Assembly (NCBI GenBank): GCA_020283715.1
Contig: JAIQCW010000066.1
Span: 62,001 to 126,000, forward strand
Length of the DNA stretch: 64,000 nucleotides
Source: Cytauxzoon felis
Taxonomy: Eukaryota > Apicomplexa > Aconoidasida > Piroplasmida > Theileriidae
Reading direction: 5' to 3'
Positions 1-10,900 of this stretch are shown here, in pieces (within the stretch, counting starts at the first letter, position 1; each line of letters opens with the position of its first letter). The position numbers were made by a program, and so were the translations under genes. The notes below the pieces were generated by a model, which made no database searches, was not told the DNA's origin, and worked only from the letters and a program-made list of their open reading frames with translations.

Positions 1-741
1 CCATCTTCCATCATTCCCATGATGGATGATCCATCACAACCCTCATCACACCTCGAAAAATTCAAGCATTTACTAAATAGATCGAAATGGAAAGAAGAAT
101 TACTCCTAGGATGCGTTGAAAGCCTGCAAAGACACCTGACATTTCTATCAGCGTCGTCTACACCCCTGAAACGAGCCAAAATATTATTCGATTCCGTAAG
201 ATTTGGAGTTTATCTCGTAGAATACCCATTTAAAGTTACAATAGATGCTCCAGAAAATAATTTCATGAACTCAACACGTGATAAAGTCCCATTTCTTATA
301 CTAGAACATTCAATCAAACAACCAATCGAAATGTACGCCGTTCTACCAGAAAATGTAATTAAATCACAAATGAACCTATATCAAACATCACGCACAGAAT
401 CGTATTTTAATTTTATACAAGGAGAAATCGAAGATGGATCAAATGAAGATGATGAAGATGGACGCGAAGATGCAGATGATTCATCCTATTTACCAGCGTC
501 AAACTATAATGGCAAACAAATACCAAATATACGCCCATTACATATTTCCAACAATGATGAAGACCTATCCAGTGTGTCATATATCAATCATAAAAGCGCA
601 GGAGCTATATTAAATGTAAATGCAGTAAATAACACATGGATATACGTAGATCCTACCATCGGCGGTTATCGCGTTAATATACTAATATTAGACGGCAATA
701 AACATTATATACCGCATTTAAATGAAAAGATATACACGTAA
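1..741 (+). CDS. Unidentified protein, C-terminal part (5' end outside window)
   Basis: The frame is open from base 1 to a TAA at 739-741 (about 246 residues). I do not recognise the protein. It has a basic, leucine-rich start, a strongly acidic central stretch (runs of Asp/Glu around residues 140-160), and ends without a membrane segment. The first 44 bases belong to the dispersed palindromic repeat: the same sequence recurs near 58715-58760 and, inverted, near 10658 and 14665. It is read here in the same frame as in those copies. No AG dinucleotide occurs before base 65, so either the repeat is translated or the exon starts at 66 or later. The Met at 19 lies inside the repeat and is an unlikely true start. 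A signal-peptide gene (SERA) follows 61 bp downstream on the same strand. Confidence 0.6.
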   Translation, partial: PSSIIPMMDDPSQPSSHLEKFKHLLNRSKWKEELLLGCVESLQRHLTFLSASSTPLKRAKILFDSVRFGVYLVEYPFKVTIDAPENNFMNSTRDKVPFLILEHSIKQPIEMYAVLPENVIKSQMNLYQTSRTESYFNFIQGEIEDGSNEDDEDGREDADDSSYLPASNYNGKQIPNIRPLHISNNDEDLSSVSYINHKSAGAILNVNAVNNTWIYVDPTIGGYRVNILILDGNKHYIPHLNEKIYT

Positions 742-802
742 TTAAACGACCAAAATGTACACTAACGATTCGATTTTGTAAATTATTAATTATTTAATCA
801 CC

Positions 803-3058
803 ATGCCTAGATTAATACTGATTTACCTTTTATCATATACATTACATACATTTGCTCTAGTAAAGCATATAAACACCCTATTATCTATCAATATTACAGA
901 TGATAATGGACTACTCAATGTTGAATCCGTCGACGTTGTCAAGGACAAAGGTGCCGAAGAACGAAGTCAAACACATGATGAAGATACACACGGAAATGAT
1001 TGCGTAATGAATCAAATACTCTGCGCATTATCTGGCGCCAAAGGTGATAAATCAAATGCATGTATGAAATGTACTCAAATTGTATATGGAGAATCCAAAT
1101 GTCAAGATTTGGAACCAAAATTCCTAGATTTAACACCAGACTATTCATTCGAAGGCCTAACACCACTAAATATTGATTCAAAGGTACCACCAAATGATAT
1201 AATCGAAGCATTCGACTATGCTGTATGTTTCTAAACTAGACGTTTCAATTCTCCAGCACTCCATGAGCACTCATCATGATAGATTTTGCACAGATTATCA
1301 ATGCATTAGGTTAATGGATCCAAATAGCTGCATTTCACAATTACCCGCTCAAAATCAACTATCCTGGTTTGATGAGGTTTAGGATTCATCTTCACCCATT
1401 TCCATAGTGGATCATGCTGGATATTTGCAAATGTACTCCATCTAGAACTTTTGCTTTGCATGGAATCAAAGAACAAGAAAGCCGTCAAGATATCAGAAAT
1501 GTACATATCGTCTTGTCTTAGACTTAAAAATAGAGATGCATGCATGGGAGGTAACGCAATTGATTTCGCTGAAGTAATCTCAGAAAATAAATGTACGTCA
1601 ATCACTAATCTTCATTAATCCTCAGTTTTACCGTCAAAGGATGACCTAAAATATAATTTACCACTACAACACTGCCCAGCCTGGAATGAATCGTGGAGAA
1701 ATCAAAAGCCAAACATCGAGTTTATACCGCCTGGATCGTCATCATTAAACTCATTTCCAGGATATATACTGGTGATTTTCCAAACGAAAATGATGGACAT
1801 TTACAGATTAAATCAAGCGACTATATTCCAAATCGTAAGGAAGCATTAATCACACTAATCAAGGAAATTGTCAAAGAAAAGGGCAGTGTCGTCATTAGCA
1901 TGAAAGGCAAACAAGTACTGAAACCTGATCATGATGGAAGAAAAGTCTTTAGCCTTTGCCACCAAGGTAACGGGTATGTGGACTGAATTTAAGGAAGATA
2001 CTGCTATTCCACCGAAGGTTATACAGCCTCTCTTCGTCTTGCAGACAGCTTCTCCACTTGAGGTTACAACCACCGTTGGTCTTGCAGACAGCTCTTCTAA
2101 TTACTTCCCCCTCCGCTTCCCTGAGATCAGCTGCGGGATCCACTTGAGGTCCTGTACTACTCTTCATTCCACTTGAGGTTACATCCACAATGCCATCTTC
2201 ATTGCCACGATTTCTGGGAGTGGCATTACCGTTTACGGGGAGTGAATTAGAAGAGCTGACGGCAGGACTAAGAGAGCGGATTGGTCTGTTGGTAGAGGTA
2301 ACCTCAGGTGGAGACCTAACGGTCTTCGGATGGACCTCGGGTAGATGTAATCCGTGGGATGGACAACACCTCAGTCGTTTCACTTTTTCGTCTCTTTCCT
2401 TCACTCATACATCATCAGGACTCATGCGATGGTTATAATTGGTTATGGTGTGTATCAAAAGTCTAGGCATCGTAATTTGAAGCGTAAAAACAATGGTAGA
2501 TTTTGGATAATTAGAAATAGTTGGGGTCATAATTGGGGTGATGGTGGTAATTTCAAATTAGACATTGTAATTTTATATAGTATTTTTAATAGACTTTATA
2601 AATTATAGGATGGTCCTCCGGGTTGTAATGGTTATACATTTGAATATGCTGGTATGTAATGGAATAAATGAAATGATTATATAATAGTTGCATTAAATGT
2701 AAAAATTATCGAGAATATTGAAGAGGTACCACGTAGTTATATTCCTTATCGTAATTTAAATTCGAAAAGTTATAATCCATCTAGTATAGTTAGACCTTCA
2801 AATGGTATTACAAGGCGTATTAATGTAAAGTATGGAGATAAAGTATATACACGTGGTTTATTCATTGCAGATGATCAAGATTTTAATAAAGATGGTCAAT
2901 GTGCTAGAGCATTTTCAATTAGTGGTAAAAGACATGAAGATTGTAGAGATAAATGTATTGAAAATTTGGAAAAATGTATGAAATATAAAAGTGAAGAGAT
3001 TGGTTTATGTATATTTGCACAGACACAAGATTTAGATTGTATGATGTGTGGTGTATAG
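803..3058 (+). CDS. SERA-family papain-like cysteine protease (secreted)
   Basis: Multi-exon gene starting with a signal peptide (MPRLILIYLL...). Splicing introns at 1223-1256, 1367-1407, about 1593-1625, about 1720-1760, 1974-2418, about 2566-2608 and about 2655-2690 gives a full papain domain of SERA type. CGSCWIFA carries the catalytic Cys, CMGGNAIDF the substrate-side Gly-Gly, HAMVIIGYG the catalytic His and RNSWGHNWGD the Asn/Trp. Cysteine pairs precede the domain and a Cys-rich tail follows it, ending ...CMMCGV. SERA proteases of blood-stage apicomplexans act around egress from the host cell (family knowledge). The nucleophile is Cys, not the Ser of some SERAs, so it should be an active cysteine-type enzyme. 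The 445-nt intron 1974-2418 carries the palindromic repeat and interrupts the domain just before HAMVIIGYG; its GTATGT donor and CAG acceptor join in phase. Confidence 0.9.
1974..2418 (+). repeat. Palindromic modular element in SERA intron
   Basis: The intron holds element modules from about 2009 to 2375: two copies of the tag CTTGCAGACAGCT, the CCTGAGATCAGCTGCGG module, a CCACGATTTCTGGGAGTGG module, a CCGTTTACGG hairpin and the tag GCTGACGGCAGGA. The outer bases are an ordinary GTATGT donor and a CAG acceptor. Confidence 0.9.
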
Positions 3059-3072
3059 ATGAAGGAAGAATA

Positions 3073-3504
3073 TTATTGTTTTAAATCAAATGAATTACCA
3101 CAAGAACATGTCCTTGTAGTATTTTTAATATTTTCTAATATAAATTTTGAACCAATTAATTCTTGTTGATAATCTATTGTACAACCTGATATAATTGGTA
3201 TACTTGATGGATCACTTTGTATTTTTAAATCTCCAGCTTGATAAATTGTACTATATGAATGATGAATGATTATTATTATTGGGCTTACATCAACTTACGT
3301 TTGATTATTATTATTATAATCTACAAGATTGAAATTATATTGAAATCCTGAACAACCACCACCTGATATTTTTAGAAATAATGTCTTCAATGGGCCATAC
3401 TTGTTGAATAAATATTGTAAATACTTCTTGGCACCATCTGTAACATTAACTAATGCTATACTATTATTAGTTGTTGTAAATAATAATTTATTTATATGCA
3501 TCAT
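3073..3504 (-). CDS. A-type iron-sulfur cluster assembly protein (ISCA/HesB-like)
   Basis: Two exons on the minus strand. The first (to about 3296) encodes an N-terminal leader and the A-type core with GGGCSGFQYNF, the first conserved Cys. After an intron of about 48 nt (GTAAGT...ATAG) the second exon carries PIISGCTIDYQQELIGSKF and ends with TCSCGNSF, so all three cluster-binding cysteines (C...CxC) are present. A-type carriers accept and deliver Fe-S clusters in mitochondria or plastids; the GSKF...CSCG arrangement resembles ISCA2-like proteins. The N-terminus is hydrophobic/basic and could be a mitochondrial presequence. The start codon overlaps the stop of the upstream frame (TGA within ATGATG), so a longer spliced N-terminus cannot be excluded. 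Confidence 0.85.
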
Positions 3505-3743
3505 TTTAAATTAGGTAATTTTATAAATGGTTCCTTTGTAAAGAAATCCAATTGTGAAACAATATTATATTCATGACCTTTATTATTCTTGTTCAATATA
3601 TTATACTCCTTCCCGGAAGAACGAGATGTATCATTATAAATTGTTAATGGATCAAATCTTACTCTAGGCTTTTTAATATTATAAATCAACTTCATTAATA
3701 CATATAATTTCCTTAATCTAATTATATTAGATAATGTATGCAC
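3501..3743 (-). CDS. Small basic hypothetical protein
   Basis: An 80-residue basic frame (MHTLSNIIRLRKLYVL..., IKKPRVRFDPLTIYN) lying head-to-tail with the ISCA gene. Its TGA stop overlaps the ISCA ATG. I do not recognise a family; the RVRFDPL stretch and basic character would suit a small organellar ribosomal or assembly factor, but that is a guess. A direct stop/start overlap is unusual in nuclear genes, so this could instead be an alternative 5' exon of the ISCA gene. Confidence 0.4.
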   Translation of the reverse strand: MHTLSNIIRLRKLYVLMKLIYNIKKPRVRFDPLTIYNDTSRSSGKEYNILNKNNKGHEYNIVSQLDFFTKEPFIKLPNLK

Positions 3744-3793
3744 TAATAATAATATACAATACTTGACATCTACACCCCTTTTTATTCTACACT

Positions 3794-4413
3794 TTAATGA
3801 ACTCTTGTATAAATTATATAAACATAAACTAAAGGATAATATTTTAATACAAGAAAAAAAAATAAAACAAACTTGAGATGTTTTTCAATCCTTACATTCA
3901 AGATCCTAACCAATACATTAATAAAATTATTACGCAGACCTTTAAAATTAACACCTAGTAATCTCAATGATATACAAAGTATATTATTAATCCTAGATGA
4001 AATAATAAAAGCAAATCGTGATAAATAAAAACGTTTAGTCTCCAATAATAAATTACGTTCATAAATCTTATGATTTGTATCTATAATCCTCTTAAATTCT
4101 TCTATATTCTTATTACTACTCTTTATAATAGGTACTAATTCCTCAGTTTGAGTACAAGAATTCTCATGTAATAATAAATCCGTCTGAATTAACTTGCTAG
4201 ATGATACTGGAAAATGATTTGATGATAATTCCACTTTATTATCCAATATTCTACCTTGAGGACGAATATCTATAATATTTAAACATCATTTATATATATT
4301 AAATCATCATTACAAAATTTCATTATACACTTACTCTTTACAGAATTCGGCTTGGGGCATCCCATCACTTTAAAAAAACTACGAACCTTATTATATCTCT
4401 CACCCTTTGCCAT
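3794..4413 (-). CDS. Hypothetical protein, two exons
   Basis: A first exon starting at 4413 (MAKGERYNKVRSFFKVMGCPKPNS...) joins across an AT-rich intron (donor GTAAGTG near 4335, acceptor TATAG near 4270) to the longer frame ending at 3794. The middle part is rich in charged residues; the C-terminal part is basic and then strongly hydrophobic. No family recognised. Divergent from the BLM10 gene across an AT-rich gap. Confidence 0.5.
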
Positions 4414-4977
4414 TATATTCATCAATTTTATATACAAATTTCATCATTATTGTTAAATATCCACACATTATATGTTTAAAATTAAATGTTAATGCGCATT
4501 CATGTGTCCATCAATATCTACTCCATGGTACAACACATTCGTTACAATACTCCATTAACAAGTAGATTTATATATAAATATTAACATGCTCTGTATCTAG
4601 CTTATAATTAAGTCATATATATGCTATGTATATAAACTATATCAGATACTTTAGAAATATATACAAATTCCAAGGCAATACATGGATAAATATTATTATA
4701 AACTAATAGAATTACATTTATAAATATATTTAAATGCTATTTAAAGCTTAATATATACTGTCTTGTGATTGTTTCACAGTGATTGCAAAAAAAACTTGAT
4801 TTCATTTCCATCTACGAATTAATATAGTTTAATGATAATAATTTATCATATTAGTTGAGGATTGAGGATAAAATAAATGATTAATACCAAGTAATTAATA
4901 ATCTAATCCCCAGCAGGAATTTACACTGCTGATGCTTATAACAGTACAATAAATTATATATAGGTGTAAATTGAGGA
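4414..4977. other. AT-rich divergent intergenic region
   Basis: About 560 bp between two divergently transcribed genes. I see homopolymer A/T tracts but no repeat modules, RNA gene or convincing reading frame. It presumably holds both promoters. Confidence 0.5.
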
Positions 4978-7900
4978 GTGGTAGTTATGAATGATATATT
5001 ATTACACCTATCATCGGATTGTGTCAAGGCCTTGCCAGCCTTTATGTCATCTGCATTTGATGAAGAATCCAGGCAGTTCTTAGAGATTATTGATGAATAT
5101 TGGAGAGATGGTAAATGGACATTTTTGTTATCACATATTGATCGTTATTTACAATTTTCATTAGATGATAATACTATACTGTCATTAGATGCTATAGATG
5201 ATCTAATTCCTATCGTTAAACGTCTATGGTTTCTCTCCACATATGATGTAATCATAAATAATGACAATAATAAGATTAAACAAATATACCAAGATAATCT
5301 GGATATCATACAACATATTCAATTATATGAATCCGGTATTAATCTCAAGAAAAAAATACGATCACTCAAATTACTCGATAACCTACTTGATTCCATTCTA
5401 CAAATTCAACCCTCAGTTTGGGGTAAGTTTACATAATTCCACTCCACTTGAAGTCTAATCCACTCCACCTGAGGTCCAGTCCTGCCGTCAGCTCTTCTAT
5501 TTATCTCCCCTTCCAGCTCCCGTAGATCGCTTCCAGGTACTCATTTGAGGTCTCCACCTGAGGTCCAATCATTAACTTCCTTTTACCTCCAAAATTTGAA
5601 GAAAAATCTCAATTTCTGGGGAAACTAAGGAAAATATCTCAATGAATAATGGATGAAATTCTGATCTCAATACTTCATTGAAAAGGAATTTGATGATTGT
5701 ATTGAGTTTAATTATCCTTTCTTCATTGCAATTTATATTCATTGAGTTATCTCATCAAACATGAATTCCATCACTTTAGTCATATCTGATCGAAATAAGG
5801 TTTTAACCTCGAGTGGAACCTGGAAGCGATCTACGGGAGCTGGAAGGGGAAGTAAATAGAAGAGGCCACCACGGCGAGTGGCAACAGCAGGATGGACTTC
5901 AAGTGTAGTGTATATACTTCATATAATTTCATATAGAGTGTAATAGTGAGTTAATAAGTGATGTATTGAATAAAAAGTTGGATTTTATTGATATAAATGT
6001 ATTATTATTGATAATTGAGATGTATTATGATCGTACATATAAATCATCGATTCATACTAGTTCATCTAAAAGGCGTAGTTGGATGACTAATATTGTTCGT
6101 TTATCATCACGTATGAGAAGGTTATGGTTATATAGGGATGATATTGGTATGATGTTATTGGAGAGATTAATGAAAGATATAGATATAAATAGTAATAAGA
6201 TATATTATAAATTTCGTTTAATATTATTATTATGTCCTAATATAACAATATATAAGAATATAATAAATGGTAATATATTTAAATGGTGGGATATGATAAA
6301 TGGTGAATTAGTAACATCATGGAATTCATTAATGATAACATTATTATATCGTGGTATAAAATATGGTTGGGCTATTGGTAATCCATTATATAATAATATA
6401 ATAGATAGGATATCAATATTATTTAATATATTAATATTATCATTTGGTATACCAAATCGTATAAATATAATAAAATATAAAGAATATATACCAAATGAAT
6501 ATATAATATTATTAGAAAAAAATTTAAAATTTTTTTAAGAAATTTGGTAAATTTTTAGGATTAATAATACCACCAAAAAATGATGATGAGAAGAATAATA
6601 TAATATATGAATATATAATATCATTAATAAATATAATATATCCATATACACATCCATCTAATAATGGTAAATGGTCTATTAATATTGCTAATTTTATAAA
6701 ATATTTTATATTATCATATAGTAAAAGATTATGTCGTGAATATACAGGTTTACCTATTGTTAGATTAGAATGTGGTATGATTAATATAAAATATAATAAT
6801 AAATTATTATTAAATAATACAATATTTTTAATAAATTTATTTTATACATTATCATTACAAGGTATACATTCTAAAAATATACAAATTGTATATTCATATG
6901 AAGATATATTAAAACGTTTATGTTATTTACAACCATTACCATTATTAATTAATCTATTAGATGAATTATTATTATTATGTAATTCTATTACTGAACCACA
7001 ACAAATATTAATAGCATTACGTCTATTCTCACAATTAATGCCAATTATTATTAAATATACACCCAATTATCTTATACCTATACTCAATATTATACTCGAT
7101 GGTATTAATGCAGCAGATCCATTCAAAACCGTACAAACACTCACACTAGTCAATATCATATTCTCATATATACCCTGCCGAGATTTATCGAACATTATCA
7201 TCAATGATCATAACAAATCTATACTCGAATCATACTATCGTAATCATAATCGACATGTCGCGAAATATACTCCACCTGAGGTTCAACCGACGACCGTTAG
7301 GTCTCCACCTGAAGTTACATCCACCTCTGTTCCACTCGCCGTGGAGGCTTCTTTTAATAACCTATCCCTGAAGGGTGATGCCACTCCCAGAGATCGTGGC
7401 GGAAGTAGAGGTAGTGAAGAAGGTAGTGGAATGGAAGGTGATGGTAGTAACATGACCTCAAGTGGAGTACCCGCAGCTGATCTCAGGGAAGCGAAGGGTG
7501 AGATAAATGGAGAAGCTGTCGGCAAGACGACGAAAGTTGGAGGTGATGAAGTTGATATTGGTAAGGAAATCGATTGGACCTCAAGTGGAGAAAGTGGGGC
7601 AATGGGGTGTTATGGGGATAAAAAACCCCATGATAGTACTATTAGGTTTATAGGAACAGAGGGTAAAGGTAGTGAGTACATGACCTCGAGTGGAAAACCC
7701 GAGAGCGATCTCAGGGAGCTTGAGGGGGAAGTAAAAGGAAGAGCTGACGGCAGGACGACCTACGGTGGATCGCCGAGTGGAAGAGGTGACGATAGTGATT
7801 GGACCTCAAGTGTAGATACATCATCATTGACTTACAATTTATTTAAGTTACCATATGATGAGAGTGATTTATCATCATCGGATTCATTATGTATATCATC

Positions 7901-10900
7901 TCATTTTAAACATGTATTATTATTGGAGAGGGGTAATTTGGATGAATTTTCGTATAGATTGGATAATATTATAAGTGAGAGGCAATATATAACAAGTCAT
8001 TTATCATTATGGTGTCAGGATTGGTTTGAATGTATATTAAAATTATCGAGTCAATTAATAAAACCAAATATGGATACAAATTCATTAATGAATACTATAG
8101 ATGTTAGTATTTATATATTAATACGTTGTTCATTAATAACAATATTATCACAAGTAGATGATGATGTAATAAAAATAATATATAATCAATTTATAAAATG
8201 GATTATAAATAATATACCAAAAAATGATTCATTAAATTATGTTACATGTATATCAACATGTTTAAGTTATTGTAATCCAAAATTATGTATGGATATAATA
8301 TTTAAAAATTTATTTATAAAATTTAATAATGAATTTAATAATAATAATAATGAAATTAATAATGATAAATTAATTTTATATTTATATTGTTTTTCTGGTA
8401 TTATTAGATTTACTTCTATACATTTATTATCTTATTTTAATGATATTATTTTTATTATTAATATCGGTATTAAATCTAAATGTAAAAAAATATTTAAAAT
8501 TACAGCTAAATTATTACAACGATGTATTTATACACTATTAAATATCTATTTTATTGATTCTAATTGTATTCATAATTACAATCATCCATCTATACTATTC
8601 TGGGATATACCTTGGTTCTTACGTGACCTCTACTTTCATGATAATCATAATAATATACCCAATTGGCATATACCCACATTTATAGAAAAAATTACCGCTA
8701 TCAAATTCATCAATTATACCATCAATGTCATACTCAAACTTACACATAATGTACTCGGTAATCTCAAAATACCGAAGTTTTATAATCCACACGATGTTCA
8801 ACCGACGACCGTTAGGTCTCCACCTGAGGTCCAATCAACATCTGTCCCACTCGCCGTGGAGGCTTCTTTTAATAACCTATCCCTGAAGGGTGATGCCACT
8901 CCCAGAGATCGTGGCGAAGGTAGAGGTAGTGAAGAAGGTAGTGGAATGGAAGGTGATGGTAGTAACATGACCTCAAGTGGAGTACCCGCAGCTGATCTCA
9001 GGGAAGCGAAGGGTGAGATAAATGGAGAAGCTATCGGCAAGACGACGAAAGTTGGAGGTGATGAAGTTGATATTGGTAAGGAAATCGATTGGACCTCAAG
9101 TGGAGAAAGTGGGGCAATTGGGTATTATGGGGATAAAAAACCTCACAATAATGATAATAAACCCCATCATAGTCCCCATACTTCATCTGAAATACAAGTT
9201 GAAGGTAGTGATGGAAGTAGAGTTAATGATGTAACCTCAAGTGGAGGACCTCAGGTGGAACCCGAGAGCGATCTCAGGGAGCTTGAGGGACAACTAAATA
9301 GAGGAGGCTGTCTGCAAGAAGAAGATAAGGTTGTAACCTCGGGTGGAGATGATTACATTTCTGGCATGTCATTATTATGTAGATTAAACAGGGTATTGAT
9401 ATTATGTAGGTATTTACTAAAGAGTATGAAGCATTTTATGGTAGATGATAGAGAGATTGTGATTAAGGGTTTACCTAGGATTACTCCTATAGATGATTGT
9501 AATGAATTTATTGATATACAATTATTTATTAGATCTATTATATTGAGTATTATTGATGGTTATATTAAAGATGATGATATGGATATATTATTTAAGAATA
9601 GATTATTATATAAATTAATAAAGCTTATAGATTATTATTTATTACGTGATGTAAATATAAAAGATTATAATATAAATGATATAAAGAATATAATATATAA
9701 TATAAAACAAAATTGTAATATATATCCTACAATTACATGTAATAAAGGTATGTTGTTATGGTTATCATTTTATTATGGTATACATTATAAATCATATTGG
9801 CAAGATATATCTAGATTAACATTATTATCAAATATAATAGATAAATACTTGAATGTTATAAATATTAGAAAATATGGACATTATAATTGTGGGGATGATG
9901 ATGATATGATAATAATAAATTTATTAATAAAATATAATAATTATTATTATAATGAAATATCATTATATATAAATATAATTATAAAAAATTATATAATTAT
10001 AAATTTATATATAAAAAATTATATTATTTATAAATTATTTAATAATATTAATTTATATTTATATAATATTAATGATGATTTAAATTTAAAATCATTATCA
10101 ACATTACCAGATTGTTTATATCCAACATTTATAAATATTATTATTAATAATTATTATTATTTTAATAAATTTATTAATATTTTAATTTATATTATTACAA
10201 ATGCTAAAAATAAAGATTATCTTATTAATAAATTCGATAATCTATTCAATTTATTCTTAAATTCACGCCAAGTACAAAAGAATAATATAAAGTATACTAA
10301 TACTATTTATAATATACTCGTTAATCACATTAATAACATCACACATTGGAGATTACATTTATATACAACCGCTATTGTCGTCACCTTCAATTATCATCTC
10401 ATGATACAACATCTACCACTATATCTACAATGGCTCATCAAATCCACCAATCGTAATACACACACATCAATCATCACAATCGCCATATTCGCAATCACAC
10501 AATTAATCGCTAATTATATGATGAATTATACACCTGAGGTTACATCCACTCCACCTGAAGTTACATCCACCTCTGTTCCACTCGCCGTGGAGGCTTCTTT
10601 TAATAACCTATCCCTGAAGGGTGATGCCACTCCCAGAGATCGTGGCGAGGTTAGTGATGGATCATCCATCATGGGAATGATGGAAGATGGTGCTAAGGAT
10701 GTGTTGGATGTGACCTCAAGTGGAATACCCGCAGCTGATCTCAGGGAAGCGAAGGGTGAGGTAAATGGAGAAGCTGTCGGCAAGACGACGAAAGTTGGAG
10801 GTGATGAAGTTGATGTTGGTAAGGAAATGGATTGGACCTCAAGTGGAGAAAATGGGGCAATGGGGTATTATGGGGATAATAAACCTCACAATTATAATAA

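Noticed and set aside
1306..1605. Minus-strand 99-residue frame opposite the SERA active-site exon.
   Set aside because: The plus strand encodes CGSCWIFA and CMGGNAIDF across two mini-introns; the minus frame is a shadow.
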